DNA of 64,000 nt from Bathynomus jamesi. Its lineage: Eukaryota; Arthropoda; Malacostraca; Isopoda; Cirolanidae. Every line of letters starts with the position of its first letter. The stretch's first letter is position 1. The DNA lies in NCBI GenBank assembly GCA_023014485.1, contig JAJOZX010012244.1, forward strand, positions 1 through 64,000, in the 5' to 3' direction. A model generated the notes under the pieces. It was not told where the DNA came from, did no database searches, and saw only the letters and a program-made list of their open reading frames with translations. The position numbers and the translations under genes are program-made. This document shows, one piece after another, positions 11,155-21,064 of this stretch.

Positions 11155-11155
<1 letters not shown>

Positions 11156-11226
11156 CTATCATTTTTCAGGAAACAACAGAAACTCAATCAGAATCTAGAA
11201 AACCATCTACAAGTTACAACTTCACA

Positions 11227-13710
11227 ATGGCATTAAGCAAGGAGCTGAGGGAGCTCCGTGGGCGCACAGTTGATATCTCAGAACCTCCACATACTGTCCA
11301 CAGGCAGGTGTCAACTGGGCCATCTACCAGATCTCTCACTGAAACTTTCCTGGTTGGATACCCTTCAGCTTTTATCAGTGGTTCCCAGCTTCCCACCAAC
11401 AGACAGGCATTCCAGTATTTCCTTAATCTTCAGAATTTACTGGAAAATGCAGGGAGGCCCATGGTTCAAGACCTTGCATATGAAACAGTTGAATCTATCA
11501 TCCCATTCTGGCAGATGGCTAGGATCAAGACAATGACCAAGTACAACGCAATGAAGCTCTTCATGAAACTACATGAGAAACATCGTGCTCTGGTGAAAAG
11601 CAAAGGAAGAGCAAGTAACCCTGAAGGAAAAAGAGGAGCATTTGTGCTGGAATTAGACAGCCTGTTCGATATAGGAGCTCCAGATGCAATCCAGGAAATA
11701 CAGAACAACAGACTTTTATCCAGAGAGAAGAAAGATGAGGATATCAGGTTCTACGAAGACCAAAAGACTGAGAGGAAAGGTCATATGTCTGGTCATGACA
11801 AGATTTTTGAGACAAGATCCCTGCAGCAAGCAGCGAGGAATGAAAGACTGCAGCATAGACAAGAACAAGGTAAAACTAATTACTTTGAACGTTACAAAAA
11901 GTTTTAAGTTTTACTCCATTGCGATATTTAGCATGTACTTAACAATTACTGTCTTAACATGTTGTACTATTTTACAGCTGCAGCAGAACAAGAGGCAGTT
12001 GTTCATGTGGATAACATTACCTGGGGTGACTCAACTGACAACGACACTAACACAGAGGACATGGATTACCATCAGCCTCATCCTGGATGTTCTCACCATC
12101 AAGACACTGTGACTAGTGTGACTTTGACGTTTCCAAGGAAGGTCATGGAATGTGATGTCATCTGCAATACAGCTGATCGTCTTGGTTTATCAGACAATCA
12201 AGTTACTGCCATGGTTTCTGCCACCTTGAAAGCTGGAGGGGCTGATCTGGATAACTTCGTCATCTCAACCTCAACAACACGTCGCAACAGAATGCTGTCC
12301 AGGTATAATATCAGCCAGAGTCACATGTCCAAGTTTTGTGAAAAACCCCCACAGTACGCTGCCTTACACTGGGATGGAAAGTTGCTCAAAGATGTCTTGG
12401 GCAGTGAACGTGGAAGTACCTCAGAGACTTTAGCTGTGCTAGTGTCTGGTCCACCTTCATACACTGAAGGAAAGTTATTGGGAGTACCTGTCATTGACAA
12501 TTCTTCTGGCACAGCTCAGGCTGAGGCTTCAATGGATTTACTGGAGACATGGGAACTTATGGATAATGTTACTGCCCTTGTTTCTGACACTACATCCAGT
12601 AACAGTGGAGTTCACAGAGGAGCTGCCAAACTGCTAGAGAAAATGCTGAACAAAAAGGTGTTTTATCTGGCCTGTCGACATCACATCCTGGAAATCCTAG
12701 TAGGAGCAGTTTGGGAGAAGCTGTTTGGGAAGGTGAAGGGGCCAGATAATCCCTGGTTTGAGCATCTGAAGGATGTTTGGACGGACTTGTCCAAGGAAAA
12801 CCCAAAGATGCTGGCTATCAACAGCAAATGGCTGAAGGAAAAGAAGAAGAACAGTGAAGAAATACTCCAAGACATTCTAACAGCAGAAAGGCTTCCAAGA
12901 GCCGACTACAGGGAAATGGCTGAACTGACAGTCATTGTTCTTGGAGGAATGCCTCCTCGAGGTATTCACTGGAGTCGACCAGGCGCCATTTATCAGGCCA
13001 GATGGATGGCCAGAAACCTGTACTCCATGAAAATGCTGATGTTTGCAGATCAACTTGAGTACGACGAAGACACTGTATCAAAGCTGGAAAGACTCAACAC
13101 CTTCCTTGCGCTGTTCTACACTCCTGTATGGATGATGTCAATGTCTGCTGCAGATGCTCCCATGAATGATCTAAGTCTAATCCAGGACATGTTGAAGTAC
13201 AAGAAAACTGACCCAGAGCTTGCTGATGCAGTACTTAATAAGATGGAAAACCACAAATGGTACCTGACGCAGGAAGTCGTGCCATTTGCCCTGTTCAGCA
13301 GTAGATTGAGTGACACATTGAAGCACGACATTGCTGCCCAGTTACATGCCACTGAGAAGCCAGACAGCTTCAGAACAGGAAAACCTCTATTCCAGAGTGT
13401 CACAGCTAAGACCACCCTGGTTGATCTCATTGGCCCAGAATCACATTTCCTGCTGGACACACTGAACATTGGACCCGAGTGGCTTCTGGAACCTGTCACA
13501 TCTTGGCCACAGAATGAGGACTACAGAAAAGCGTTGGACTATGTTAAGAATCTGAAAGCGGTGAATGACATTGCTGAACATGGTGTCAAGATGATGAGTG
13601 ACTTTGCAAATGTCATAACAACAGATGCCAAGCAAAGGGACTATCTCCTTCAAGCTGTGTTCAACAGACGCCGCTTTGACAGCTTCAAGAAACAAACTCT
13701 CAACAACTGA
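11227..13710 (+). CDS. Family-2 transposase, intact, one intron (11870-11977)
   Basis: Joining 11227-11869 and 11978-13710 across a 108-bp GT-AG intron (CAAG|GTAAAA ... TTTTACAG|CTG) gives 791 aa in one frame with no stop. The intron is in phase 1. The frame is also open upstream to a TTTTTCAG acceptor near 11168, so a few more N-terminal residues or a 5'-UTR exon are possible. Visible motifs: an Asp in LHWDGKLL (about D347), a second in VSDTTSSNSG (about D418), and ACRHH (C447-H450), a CxxH motif of the kind found in several eukaryotic cut-and-paste transposase folds; then a long alpha-rich C-terminal part with GAIYQARWMARNLY. The N-terminal 200 residues are basic and probably bind DNA. Three other decayed homologues lie in this window. 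Likely function: excision and insertion of this family; the acidic residue completing the triad was not assigned. Confidence 0.85.
11870..11977 (+). other. Intron of the family-2 transposase gene
   Basis: GT at 11870 and AG at 11976-11977, with a T-rich tract before the acceptor. Removing it joins codons in phase 1 and makes a single open frame. A homologous phase-1 intron, after the HWDGK motif rather than here, exists in the copy at 25327-29118, so intron positions differ between copies. Confidence 0.8.
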
Positions 13711-14593
13711 CTGTGTAAATGTCATTATGAAATTAATCATCATGTAATGCTTTCACTTCTTGATCGATTAGACTTGTGACAAAATGTTAATCTCAAATTT
13801 GTGTCATGAATAAGGCGCCTTGTCTGCCTTGAGTGTGAGAAAACGAATTTTGTGATATTTCTGAAATCTTTGTATGTACCAATGTGCCATTTCTTGTTCC
13901 AAGACTATCATAATTGTATAAGTTAGAAAGAGGATTAAAAATACTTTAATTTAGTGCCTATTTTGTTGCTCTATCTTGTTTAGATAAAAAGTTATAGTGC
14001 AAAACATGATTCAAGGGACCCCGGAACTGGTGCTTTTGGCCGATTTCAAGGCAGAAAACTTAAAGTTCCATGCGGCAATGCTTCCCAACAACCTAGGTCA
14101 AAATGGTTGTGATTTTCGGCCTTTTCAGGTCAAAAAGCATGGGAAAAAGTACAGAAACCTATGAAAATAAGAAAAAGTTGATTTTTGAACAGGGCTAGCA
14201 TGCCATGCAAGTTCGTTGAGAAATGGAAAATGCAATTTGCTGCTATAGAGTAATGTATCAAGAAAAGAAAAAAACTTCAAAGCAAACATCTGTTAAAATA
14301 TTTTGTCAAAAAATAAAAAGTATTTCATGCATTTTTTCGTGCACATGCTGGTGCACTTTAATAAACTTATAAAACAAAAAACTGCATCCGGTTCATTTAT
14401 TACCTTCTTTATTTACATATATTTCTCAATTAAATTAGGTATAAAACATTCATAATTAAAGTTTTAGTATTATTTTTCTAAATGTTGGCAACAATAACCA
14501 ATTTTGCATAGATTACAGTTCCCGATAAGTGCAGTTTCACTTAATGCAGTTTTTCTAGCACACATTACCCGCACTAATCAGGGTATTGCTGTA

Positions 14594-15450
14594 CTTGATT
14601 GGCTACCTACCATACCATTAGGTCCATTTGTGGAAAATGTTTGCTGACAATGAAATTTATGAAGAAATACATTCCAAACATTTCAAAATGACAACAATTC
14701 TAATAAATAAAGTAATAAAATAGACAATTGGGCCAACAGCATATTCAGCCCAACTATAAAAAGTGAAGGGTTCTCTGATCATGTGCAAAATTATCTTTTT
14801 AACAAATTAACCAGTTAATCTATGTATTCTTGCTGTAACACCAATACATAATGGAATTATTGATGATCCTACAAATTTCAGACCAGTTTCTCTCTGACCA
14901 ATTCTCTCTAAAATTTATACATTTAGCAAGCCATTTAATCCATCATCTTTAATCAAATACAGGAATACCCCAATTTATGAAAGGGTTAGGTTCCTGAAAA
15001 ACCTTTCGTAAATCAGGGAAGATTTTCCCACTGATTCCCATTATAAAAGCCAAGATATGTTCTAGTCCCTCCAAAAATCCCACCCATAATGTAATAAAAT
15101 AACACAACTTACATAAATTATATATTTTAAGTAGACCATGTGTATAAATTGTAAAAAATGTAAATATTTAAACCTTTAAGCACACATTTGCCAGTCATCT
15201 TCACTGTTTTTCAGGTTCTACAGCAAAGAAACACAAGGGAGTAAGGTATCCACACATTTGAAACAAGGTACAAACAGGTCAGATGCTATAAAAGATGCTG
15301 TATGAGATAAACATCAGCCAAATCTCCACACAATATGTATAAACAGACAAATCTTATGAGAAATTAAATTGTGATTAAACATATAATATACTTCTATTTT
15401 TACATGAAAAGTGATTAGTGTGTGTTAATATCAACTTCAACAAACATCTA
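14594..15450. other. Non-coding stretch, possible MITE end near 14965
   Basis: No gene was seen. The sequence near 14965 (ATACCCCAATTTATGAAAGG) resembles the end of TA-targeting MITEs, but a matching right end was not found. Confidence 0.35.
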
Positions 15451-15854
15451 CAGTAAATACTCGATAAGTTTGACTATATTGGGCTCTAGCCAGTCCGACT
15501 CATTGAAAAATCTGACTCACTGCAAATTACCCCCCCTATTTACCCCTAAGGAGGCATAAATACTCTCTAACCTTTTAAGTTTGATTAGTGAGAGTCTAAT
15601 ACAATGTTCAAAATAAACATTAAAAAACAAAACTTTGTTTCACTTACTGTTGCTGGAATTATTTTGAGCGCAAAACACAAGTTTATTGTTTACCTTTTTG
15701 TACAATACAGTATTAAAAAACACTTCACTTAGTAAAAGAAAAAATAATAATGGCACTTGACATAGGAAATAAAACACTTCTCTCAGTAAAATAAACAAAA
15801 GAATAATAGCACTTGACAGAGGACGAGTCCGACTCATTGAGTATATATTTACTG
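15451..15854. mobile_element. Tigger-like MITE
   Basis: The left end CAGTAAATACTCGATAAGTT and right end (inverse) CAGTAAATATATACTCAATG share CAGTAAATA, with GTCCGACTCATTGA repeated in both subterminal regions in inverted form. TA flanks both sides (15449-15450, 15855-15856). Length 404 bp, no gene. Confidence 0.75.
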
Positions 15855-16655
15855 TACTTGCTTTCAAAATTTTTCGAAATTTTTTTTGTAACTGTGGGGA
15901 AAACTCTGTAAAATGAGGTTTGGTACAGCCTAAGTTTAGCTTTATTTACTATAGACATCCTAATCTTAGATATTGATTCTAAAAGCTTTCGCCAAAATGA
16001 GAAAAGCAGCCCATTAAAAAGATACAATATGGCAAAAACTTGTAAGAGCTTCCCAATGCATCAGGCAAAACAGGATGTTGAGCAAAGTGCAAAAATTGTG
16101 GCAAAGAAATACAGAGTCTTGTGCAGTGCATGAAGGCACACAAGGCTAGTTGTTCAAACCTAGTAAAACCTGAAATAGGAGATGCTACTAGTTTAATATA
16201 GCAGTGGCTGAATACTGATAAGGATAAATTTCAGATTATATCTTTCTTAATAATAACCCACAGCCTAGATGAATTAATCCTACAAATTATCTACAGCTAA
16301 AAGCCTAGAACTAAAGTGTGTATAACTATTTTAAATTTATCCCATTAAGTTACCATATACTATACAGGTTCATACATTCACTGTCTGCAGCATTTCATTT
16401 TAAAGAAAGCATTTTGTTTTATGATCAGTTATTCTTACAATTTCACAGAATGAGAAATATTTCCAGAATTACATGAAGTTTAAGCCCATACAGGGCTAAA
16501 AAAAAAAGCACCACCACTCAGGTTAAAAGAGCTTTATATCACTTATCAACTACTAGTAGCATATCAATCAACGTAATGAGAACAACCTTAAGTTAAATAG
16601 AAGATACATGAAAAAGTAGCCACCATGATATATCTAACTGATTCAACATCTCATT

Positions 16656-17086
16656 CAGACATGGGGTCTATTACTGGTTTCTATTACTATTACTTTTGTA
16701 TGTGGGGTACTTCACTCATTTGAAAAGGATCTTTATGTCTATTTAAATGCAATTAGAAGCAGTGTGTTAACAAATATTTGTTTCAACCAAATCATTACAA
16801 TTTCAAAGACTGTAGGTCTTGATAGATTTTACTTTATTGAAGGAAAAATTTGCCACAATATTAGTTCACATACATGTTTATTTTAGTTTAGAGTAGATTT
16901 ACTTCATTTTTTTCAGTTCTTTGTTCACACAATATCCATTGCCACTGTAATAGAAAAGTAATAGACTATTATCTATTACTTTGCCTTCTATTACTATTAC
17001 AGCCAAAACATTATGATCTATTACTACTACTTGAAAAATCCTGTAGTAGTCTATTACTACTACCTATTACTATTACCCCATGTCTG
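16656..17086. mobile_element. hAT-type MITE 1 in the hAT relic
   Basis: Terminal inverted repeat CAGACATGGGGT at both ends and a near-perfect 8-bp target duplication (ATCTCATT at 16648-16655, ATTTCATT at 17087-17094). The 431-bp interior is rich in TATTACTA-like repeats on both strands and has no gene. Confidence 0.8.
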
Positions 17087-17171
17087 ATTTCATTTAGTAA
17101 AACACAAGGCATTCACAGAGATGACTGAAGAATTAAGACCAGGATACAATATTCCAAATAGGGATGACAAT

Positions 17172-17390
17172 CAGAGCTGGGCACTTGCGTTTTTTTGCCC
17201 GTTTTTTTGCGGTACTGCGGTACTACTACCGCACTACCAAACCGGTACCGCATAACACAGTACCGCAAAGGATCGCTGAAAGTACAGCAGTACCGCTACC
17301 GCATTCAAATTTCCCGCGGTACTTTCCGCGGTACCGACCAACACGGTAGTACCGCAGTACCGCAAAAAAAAACGCAAGTGCCCAGCTCTG
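17172..17390. mobile_element. hAT-type MITE 2 in the hAT relic
   Basis: A 219-bp element with ends CAGAGCTGGGCACTTGCGTT and its inverse, flanked by a perfect 8-bp duplication ATGACAAT (17164-17171, 17391-17398). Much of its length is a GC-rich palindrome built from GGTACCGC/GCGGTACT motifs, which should fold into a long hairpin. Confidence 0.9.
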
Positions 17391-17554
17391 ATGACAATAT
17401 TGGAGGGCTCCTAAAAACTTTTGGGGAAAAAAAGTATATCCTACTTGGAAGGAACCAATGCTTCCATGAGCATGGATGGATGGACAAATATTTCCAATGG
17501 ACCTATTATTTGTGCCTCCATAACCTCAGAAGTTTCAGATGTGTACCTTGTTGA

Positions 17555-17903
17555 CAGGGCCGGATTAAGCATTGTTAGGGCCAGGGGCAATGAATATTTT
17601 CGGGCCAGTGTCACTAGAAAAACGTAATTCTTTACCTGATACATCATACCGTACATGAGTGATGTGATAAGCTGACTGGGATTGATCAACAGAAAACGAA
17701 ACAAAAACAAAGATGTGATTACAGAAAATGTATGCTTTGTTCACATAAATGGGATTTTTTTTCTTCCTCACAGTCGACCAATTATTTCAACGGTAGATTA
17801 TAACGTTTATATAGTTTATTGGGGTCGGTCAGCATCTTGGGGCCAGTCAGCATCTGGGGTCAGGGGCAAATGCTCCCTTTGCCCCCATTATAATCTGCTA
17901 CTG
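17555..17903. mobile_element. hAT-type MITE 3 in the hAT relic
   Basis: A 349-bp element with ends CAGGGCCGGATTAAGC and, inverted, CAGTAGCAGATTATAATG, flanked by a perfect 8-bp duplication CTTGTTGA (17547-17554, 17904-17911). Excising it and one duplication restores the VD-T junction of the hAT transposase block it interrupts. Confidence 0.88.
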
Positions 17904-18169
17904 CTTGTTGACACTACAGATACCTCTGGGAATAGTCATACAGTAAAGTCCCTAAACAAATTGGCTAAGAGTTCTATAAAAAAAAAGCAAAGAAAAGTAC
18001 AGGAGTAAAGTAAGAAGCTTAGTGACTTGCAATACAACTAATGTAACAAAAATGAAAACAGAACTTCTGAAAGACGACAACAATGAATTGATAGATTATG
18101 GATATTCTCAATGTAATGAACTTGGCAAAAGACCTAGATATTGGCAACAAATAAGCAAGTGGCCACCCT

Positions 18170-19231
18170 GATAATAGGCCATATTTTTCAAATTTAATAC
18201 CCCCCTCATACAGAAATGTACATGTCCTAAAATGATCTGTACCATCTGGACATATAAGTTTGGCATGTTGTCCTCCATTCTGTGTGTGCTAAGATAGTAA
18301 AATCAGCCACTAACTTCAGCTATGTACAGGTACTCATGTATTCATGTTTTCAATTCACGCATTACAAACTGAAGTCTTTGAAGACACGAACAGTGAAGAT
18401 GGTTTATTTCCCATGAAGTTAGACATTTTCTGAAAGCTCTAGTGCTACACTATATCAATTTATCTATAAAAACACTTTTACATGATATATTTTATTTTTT
18501 GCCAAAAAAACGTTATTGTTAGACCCAAAAAATATCACCTAAAATACAGGTGTTTCACAAAACTGATTAATACGAGTTACACAAAACTAATTTAGAGTAC
18601 ACTAATTCAGGTACTTTGATACTCCAAGCATTAATACACTATGTTGAACAAAATGAATGCCATATTAAAATGTTGAATCACCATACAAAGTACTGTGCCT
18701 ACATGGGTTAATAATGGAGACCTCTGTTCACATGCCAGCAGAAACGTTTATCATTCAGTTATGAAAAACAGGCAAATGTTGGCATGATTACAATACATAT
18801 ATAATAATGTTGCACTTGAAAATAAAGTTTGAATTGCTAACTGTGTGAAAGAACTAATACCGAGATTTGAAGAACATCAATTTTGTAAAACAAAAATTAA
18901 GTTACTATACGTATATCGATGTACATAACACAAAATGAACTGAATCAACTAAAATCAATTAAACCAACTAAATTTTAACAATTCTTATCTTTATGAATCA
19001 AACTACTAAATAACTTTAAAGCAGAAATAATTTCTTAAAATTGGAATCTTTCCACTAAAAGTCTCAACTTGTTTTTCAATTACAAAACTACATGTAAGTC
19101 AGCGCATAGTGTATTTGGTGACTCCCGCATTCATTGCATTATTAGCAGTCTACCCCATACTGGGAAATAACTCATGTTGTAACAGCATATATGAAATACA
19201 TTAATAAATTATTAATGCACAATGCTACAAT
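18170..19231. other. Non-coding stretch, nothing recognised
   Basis: About 1 kb of AT-rich DNA with no open frame above background, no terminal inverted repeat and no array that I could see. Confidence 0.5.
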
Positions 19232-20480
19232 ATGGTTATTCATCTAGCTTATCCAGCAGTGGTTTGTGATGGGTTTGTTCATTCATGCAGTCCTCAGCAG
19301 CCTTGCAGATGCATTCCTCTGTGCATGCCATATCATTCATTGCACAACTGCAGTTCTTACTACATTGTCTGCATCCATGGCATGAGCACAGAAGCTCATC
19401 TAATACTTCTGCAGTTGTTGATCCATCAAATAACTTGAATTTTAATTCATCACCCTCTCTTTGCCACCCATTTCCATCTGGTGAAGACATATCTAGTTTG
19501 GCAACATCCAAATGCAGGTCTGAAATGATGCTCTCTTAAAGTGTTGAAGAAAGCTAGGCTCTGATGGGGGTAGTTTTGTGCAATGGTACATTCTTGTCAG
19601 CAAAACAGACTCTCAGAAAATTCAAGTCATTATGTTCTTATTTATATACATCCTTTGGATTGTATAGAGCAGCAACAAACTGTTGGGGTGCATGTTCGGC
19701 CTCAACTGTGTTGTCAGTACCCAAACTACCAAGGAATGGAATTGAACCTTTCTCCTCCAATGACTCCATGGTTTTCCACATATTTTTTTTCCATGCCACA
19801 GAATGATGAGATGCTATCACATCCTGTCAAAGCATGCATGACAGTAGACTAGGAACCACAGGACTTAATTCACTGCATATGCTGTGAACAGGAATATGAT
19901 GATGGAGATCAGCAGTAGCAGTCACCTTTCCTGTTTCTACCCAGAATGATGATGTACTTTGCATCTGAGGAAAATAATGCACAGCTAGCACGAGGACATC
20001 AGGTAACTTGACAACTATGCTTCCTTGGATATTGGCAGCAGAAAATTCCTCATCTGCTTTCATAGCATGGAAAAAGCATCCTTGTATCTGCCTCTTCATG
20101 TGAGCAAAACAGATCTTCCACTGGTGTCACGCCTTGGCTAGAAATACAGACTGGGTCATTCCATGTCAAGTCAGCCACCTAAAACACTCACCCCTTTCAA
20201 TTTTGCTCATACTTGGCACAATAGCAGATATACATGCCAAACTTAAATTCCCAAATTATTAGAGCTGACTGACCTTTGGTTACTGAGATACAAGGTCACA
20301 AAGTTGTGACATTTTGACCTTTTTTGCGTTAAATGACTATTTTCAAAACGGTGTAACTAAAAAACTATTAAAGCTAGAGCATTGATTTTGGTCTCATTTT
20401 AAAGCTCTTTAGTAGCCCCTTGTTTATTGTCTCTTGTTAAATATCTCTACTGTGAAAAATAAAAAAATCCCTTCAAAAGT

Positions 20481-20493
20481 TGACCTTTGACCT
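20481..20493 (-). promoter_or_regulatory. AGGTCA direct repeat (DR1) in the left inverted repeat
   Basis: TGACCT-T-TGACCT, that is AGGTCA-A-AGGTCA on the other strand, a perfect DR1 of nuclear-receptor half-sites. Further half-sites lie at 20270, 20293 and 20315. The mirror copy in the right repeat is at 24009-24021, upstream of the transposase gene. Whether receptor or transposase binds here is unknown. Confidence 0.5.
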
Positions 20494-21064
20494 TGAATAA
20501 AAAAAAAATACCTTCTCCTAAAAAATTCAATTTTTTTACATTAATACCTTGAGTCATGTACAACAAAATCCCAAGAAGCTGTAAGTGGCTGATAACTAGT
20601 TCAATGTATAAAAAATAATGAATTCAAGCAACATTTTGAAAAAAGTCATTTTATACAAAAATTGTCAAAAAGTCATGACTTTGTGACCTTGTATGTCAGT
20701 AACCATTTTTGTCTAAGGTCAGCTCAATCTCTTACAAATACAACCCATATCTACATACTATCTGCAGCCTTCTACAAACAAGCAAATGCTTATTTTTAAA
20801 TATTTGTTCTTTACCCACCTCACCTGTATGTTGTGCATGTATGTGATGGTTTTCAGTAGTTGACAAGATTCTTGTGGGCCACCCAATTTATTGTGATTTC
20901 TAGAAGAGAAAACAATTTTTAATGTATACCTAGATAGCTACCTAATTAACAAATACAAGTAACATATTAAAATGTACATACAATATGTATAGGTATAGTG
21001 CTCATTGATTTCCATTTATCACAACTTAAAATGTATGCAGTGTATATATAGTTACATGACCATT

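Larger units (their letters stand above)
10814..14197 (+). mobile_element. Family-2 DNA transposon, structurally complete copy
   Basis: The element starts TAGGCCTGTTCAAAAATCAA and its far end, read inverted, starts TAGCCCTGTTCAAAAATCAA. The inverted repeats extend about 240 bp (to about 11050 and from about 13955). A perfect 9-bp target duplication, GCATGCCAT, flanks it (10805-10813 and 14198-14206), and it sits inside a Tigger whose frame it breaks. It holds one plus-strand, once-spliced transposase gene with no disabling change visible. The 9-bp duplication and long TIRs are like Mutator-type elements, while the TAG terminus resembles hAT; the superfamily is left open. Confidence 0.9.
10578..14340 (+). 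pseudogene. Tigger transposase C-terminal remnant, interrupted at 10814-14206
   Basis: The plus-strand frame from 10578 reads MEALKNCSSHDEELNDEDLL and continues, after an in-frame stop, through KELDEVFRDFEAVKQKIMDADPN up to the insertion site. After the insertion it resumes (EMENAICCYRVMYQEKKKTS) to about 14340. This is the acidic segment plus CYR..Y.EKKK segment typical of the end of Tigger transposases. The DNA-binding and DDE parts are absent. Confidence 0.7.
10374..14591 (+). mobile_element. Tigger/pogo deletion derivative, split by a family-2 element
   Basis: Left end CAGCAATGCCCCGATTAGTG and right end (inverse) CAGCAATACCCTGATTAGTG, with TA on the right (14592-14593) and AA on the left, probably a mutated TA. 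Internal GATTAGTGC and CACTAATC motifs repeat near both ends. The outer element is only about 830 bp when the insertion at 10814-14197 and one 9-bp duplication are removed. Confidence 0.8.
16040..18160 (+). pseudogene. hAT transposase relic, interrupted by three MITEs
   Basis: Plus-strand fragments of one hAT transposase are still in order. Near 16090 is a BED-type finger (CKNCGKEI ... CMKAHKASC). Around 17110-17165 is the LRPGYNIPNR segment, at 17470-17555 SMDGWTNISNGPIICAS, at 17905-17950 DTTDTSGNSHTVKSLNKLAK, and at 18020-18150 RSLVTCNTTNVTKM followed by NLAKDL. These are the finger, the catalytic-core entry with the first Asp (DGW), and the CDNAAN-like block; the C-terminal dimerisation domain is absent. 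Frameshifts and stops are frequent. MITEs at 16656-17086, 17172-17390 and 17555-17903 split it. Bases 15857-16039 show nothing. Confidence 0.75.
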
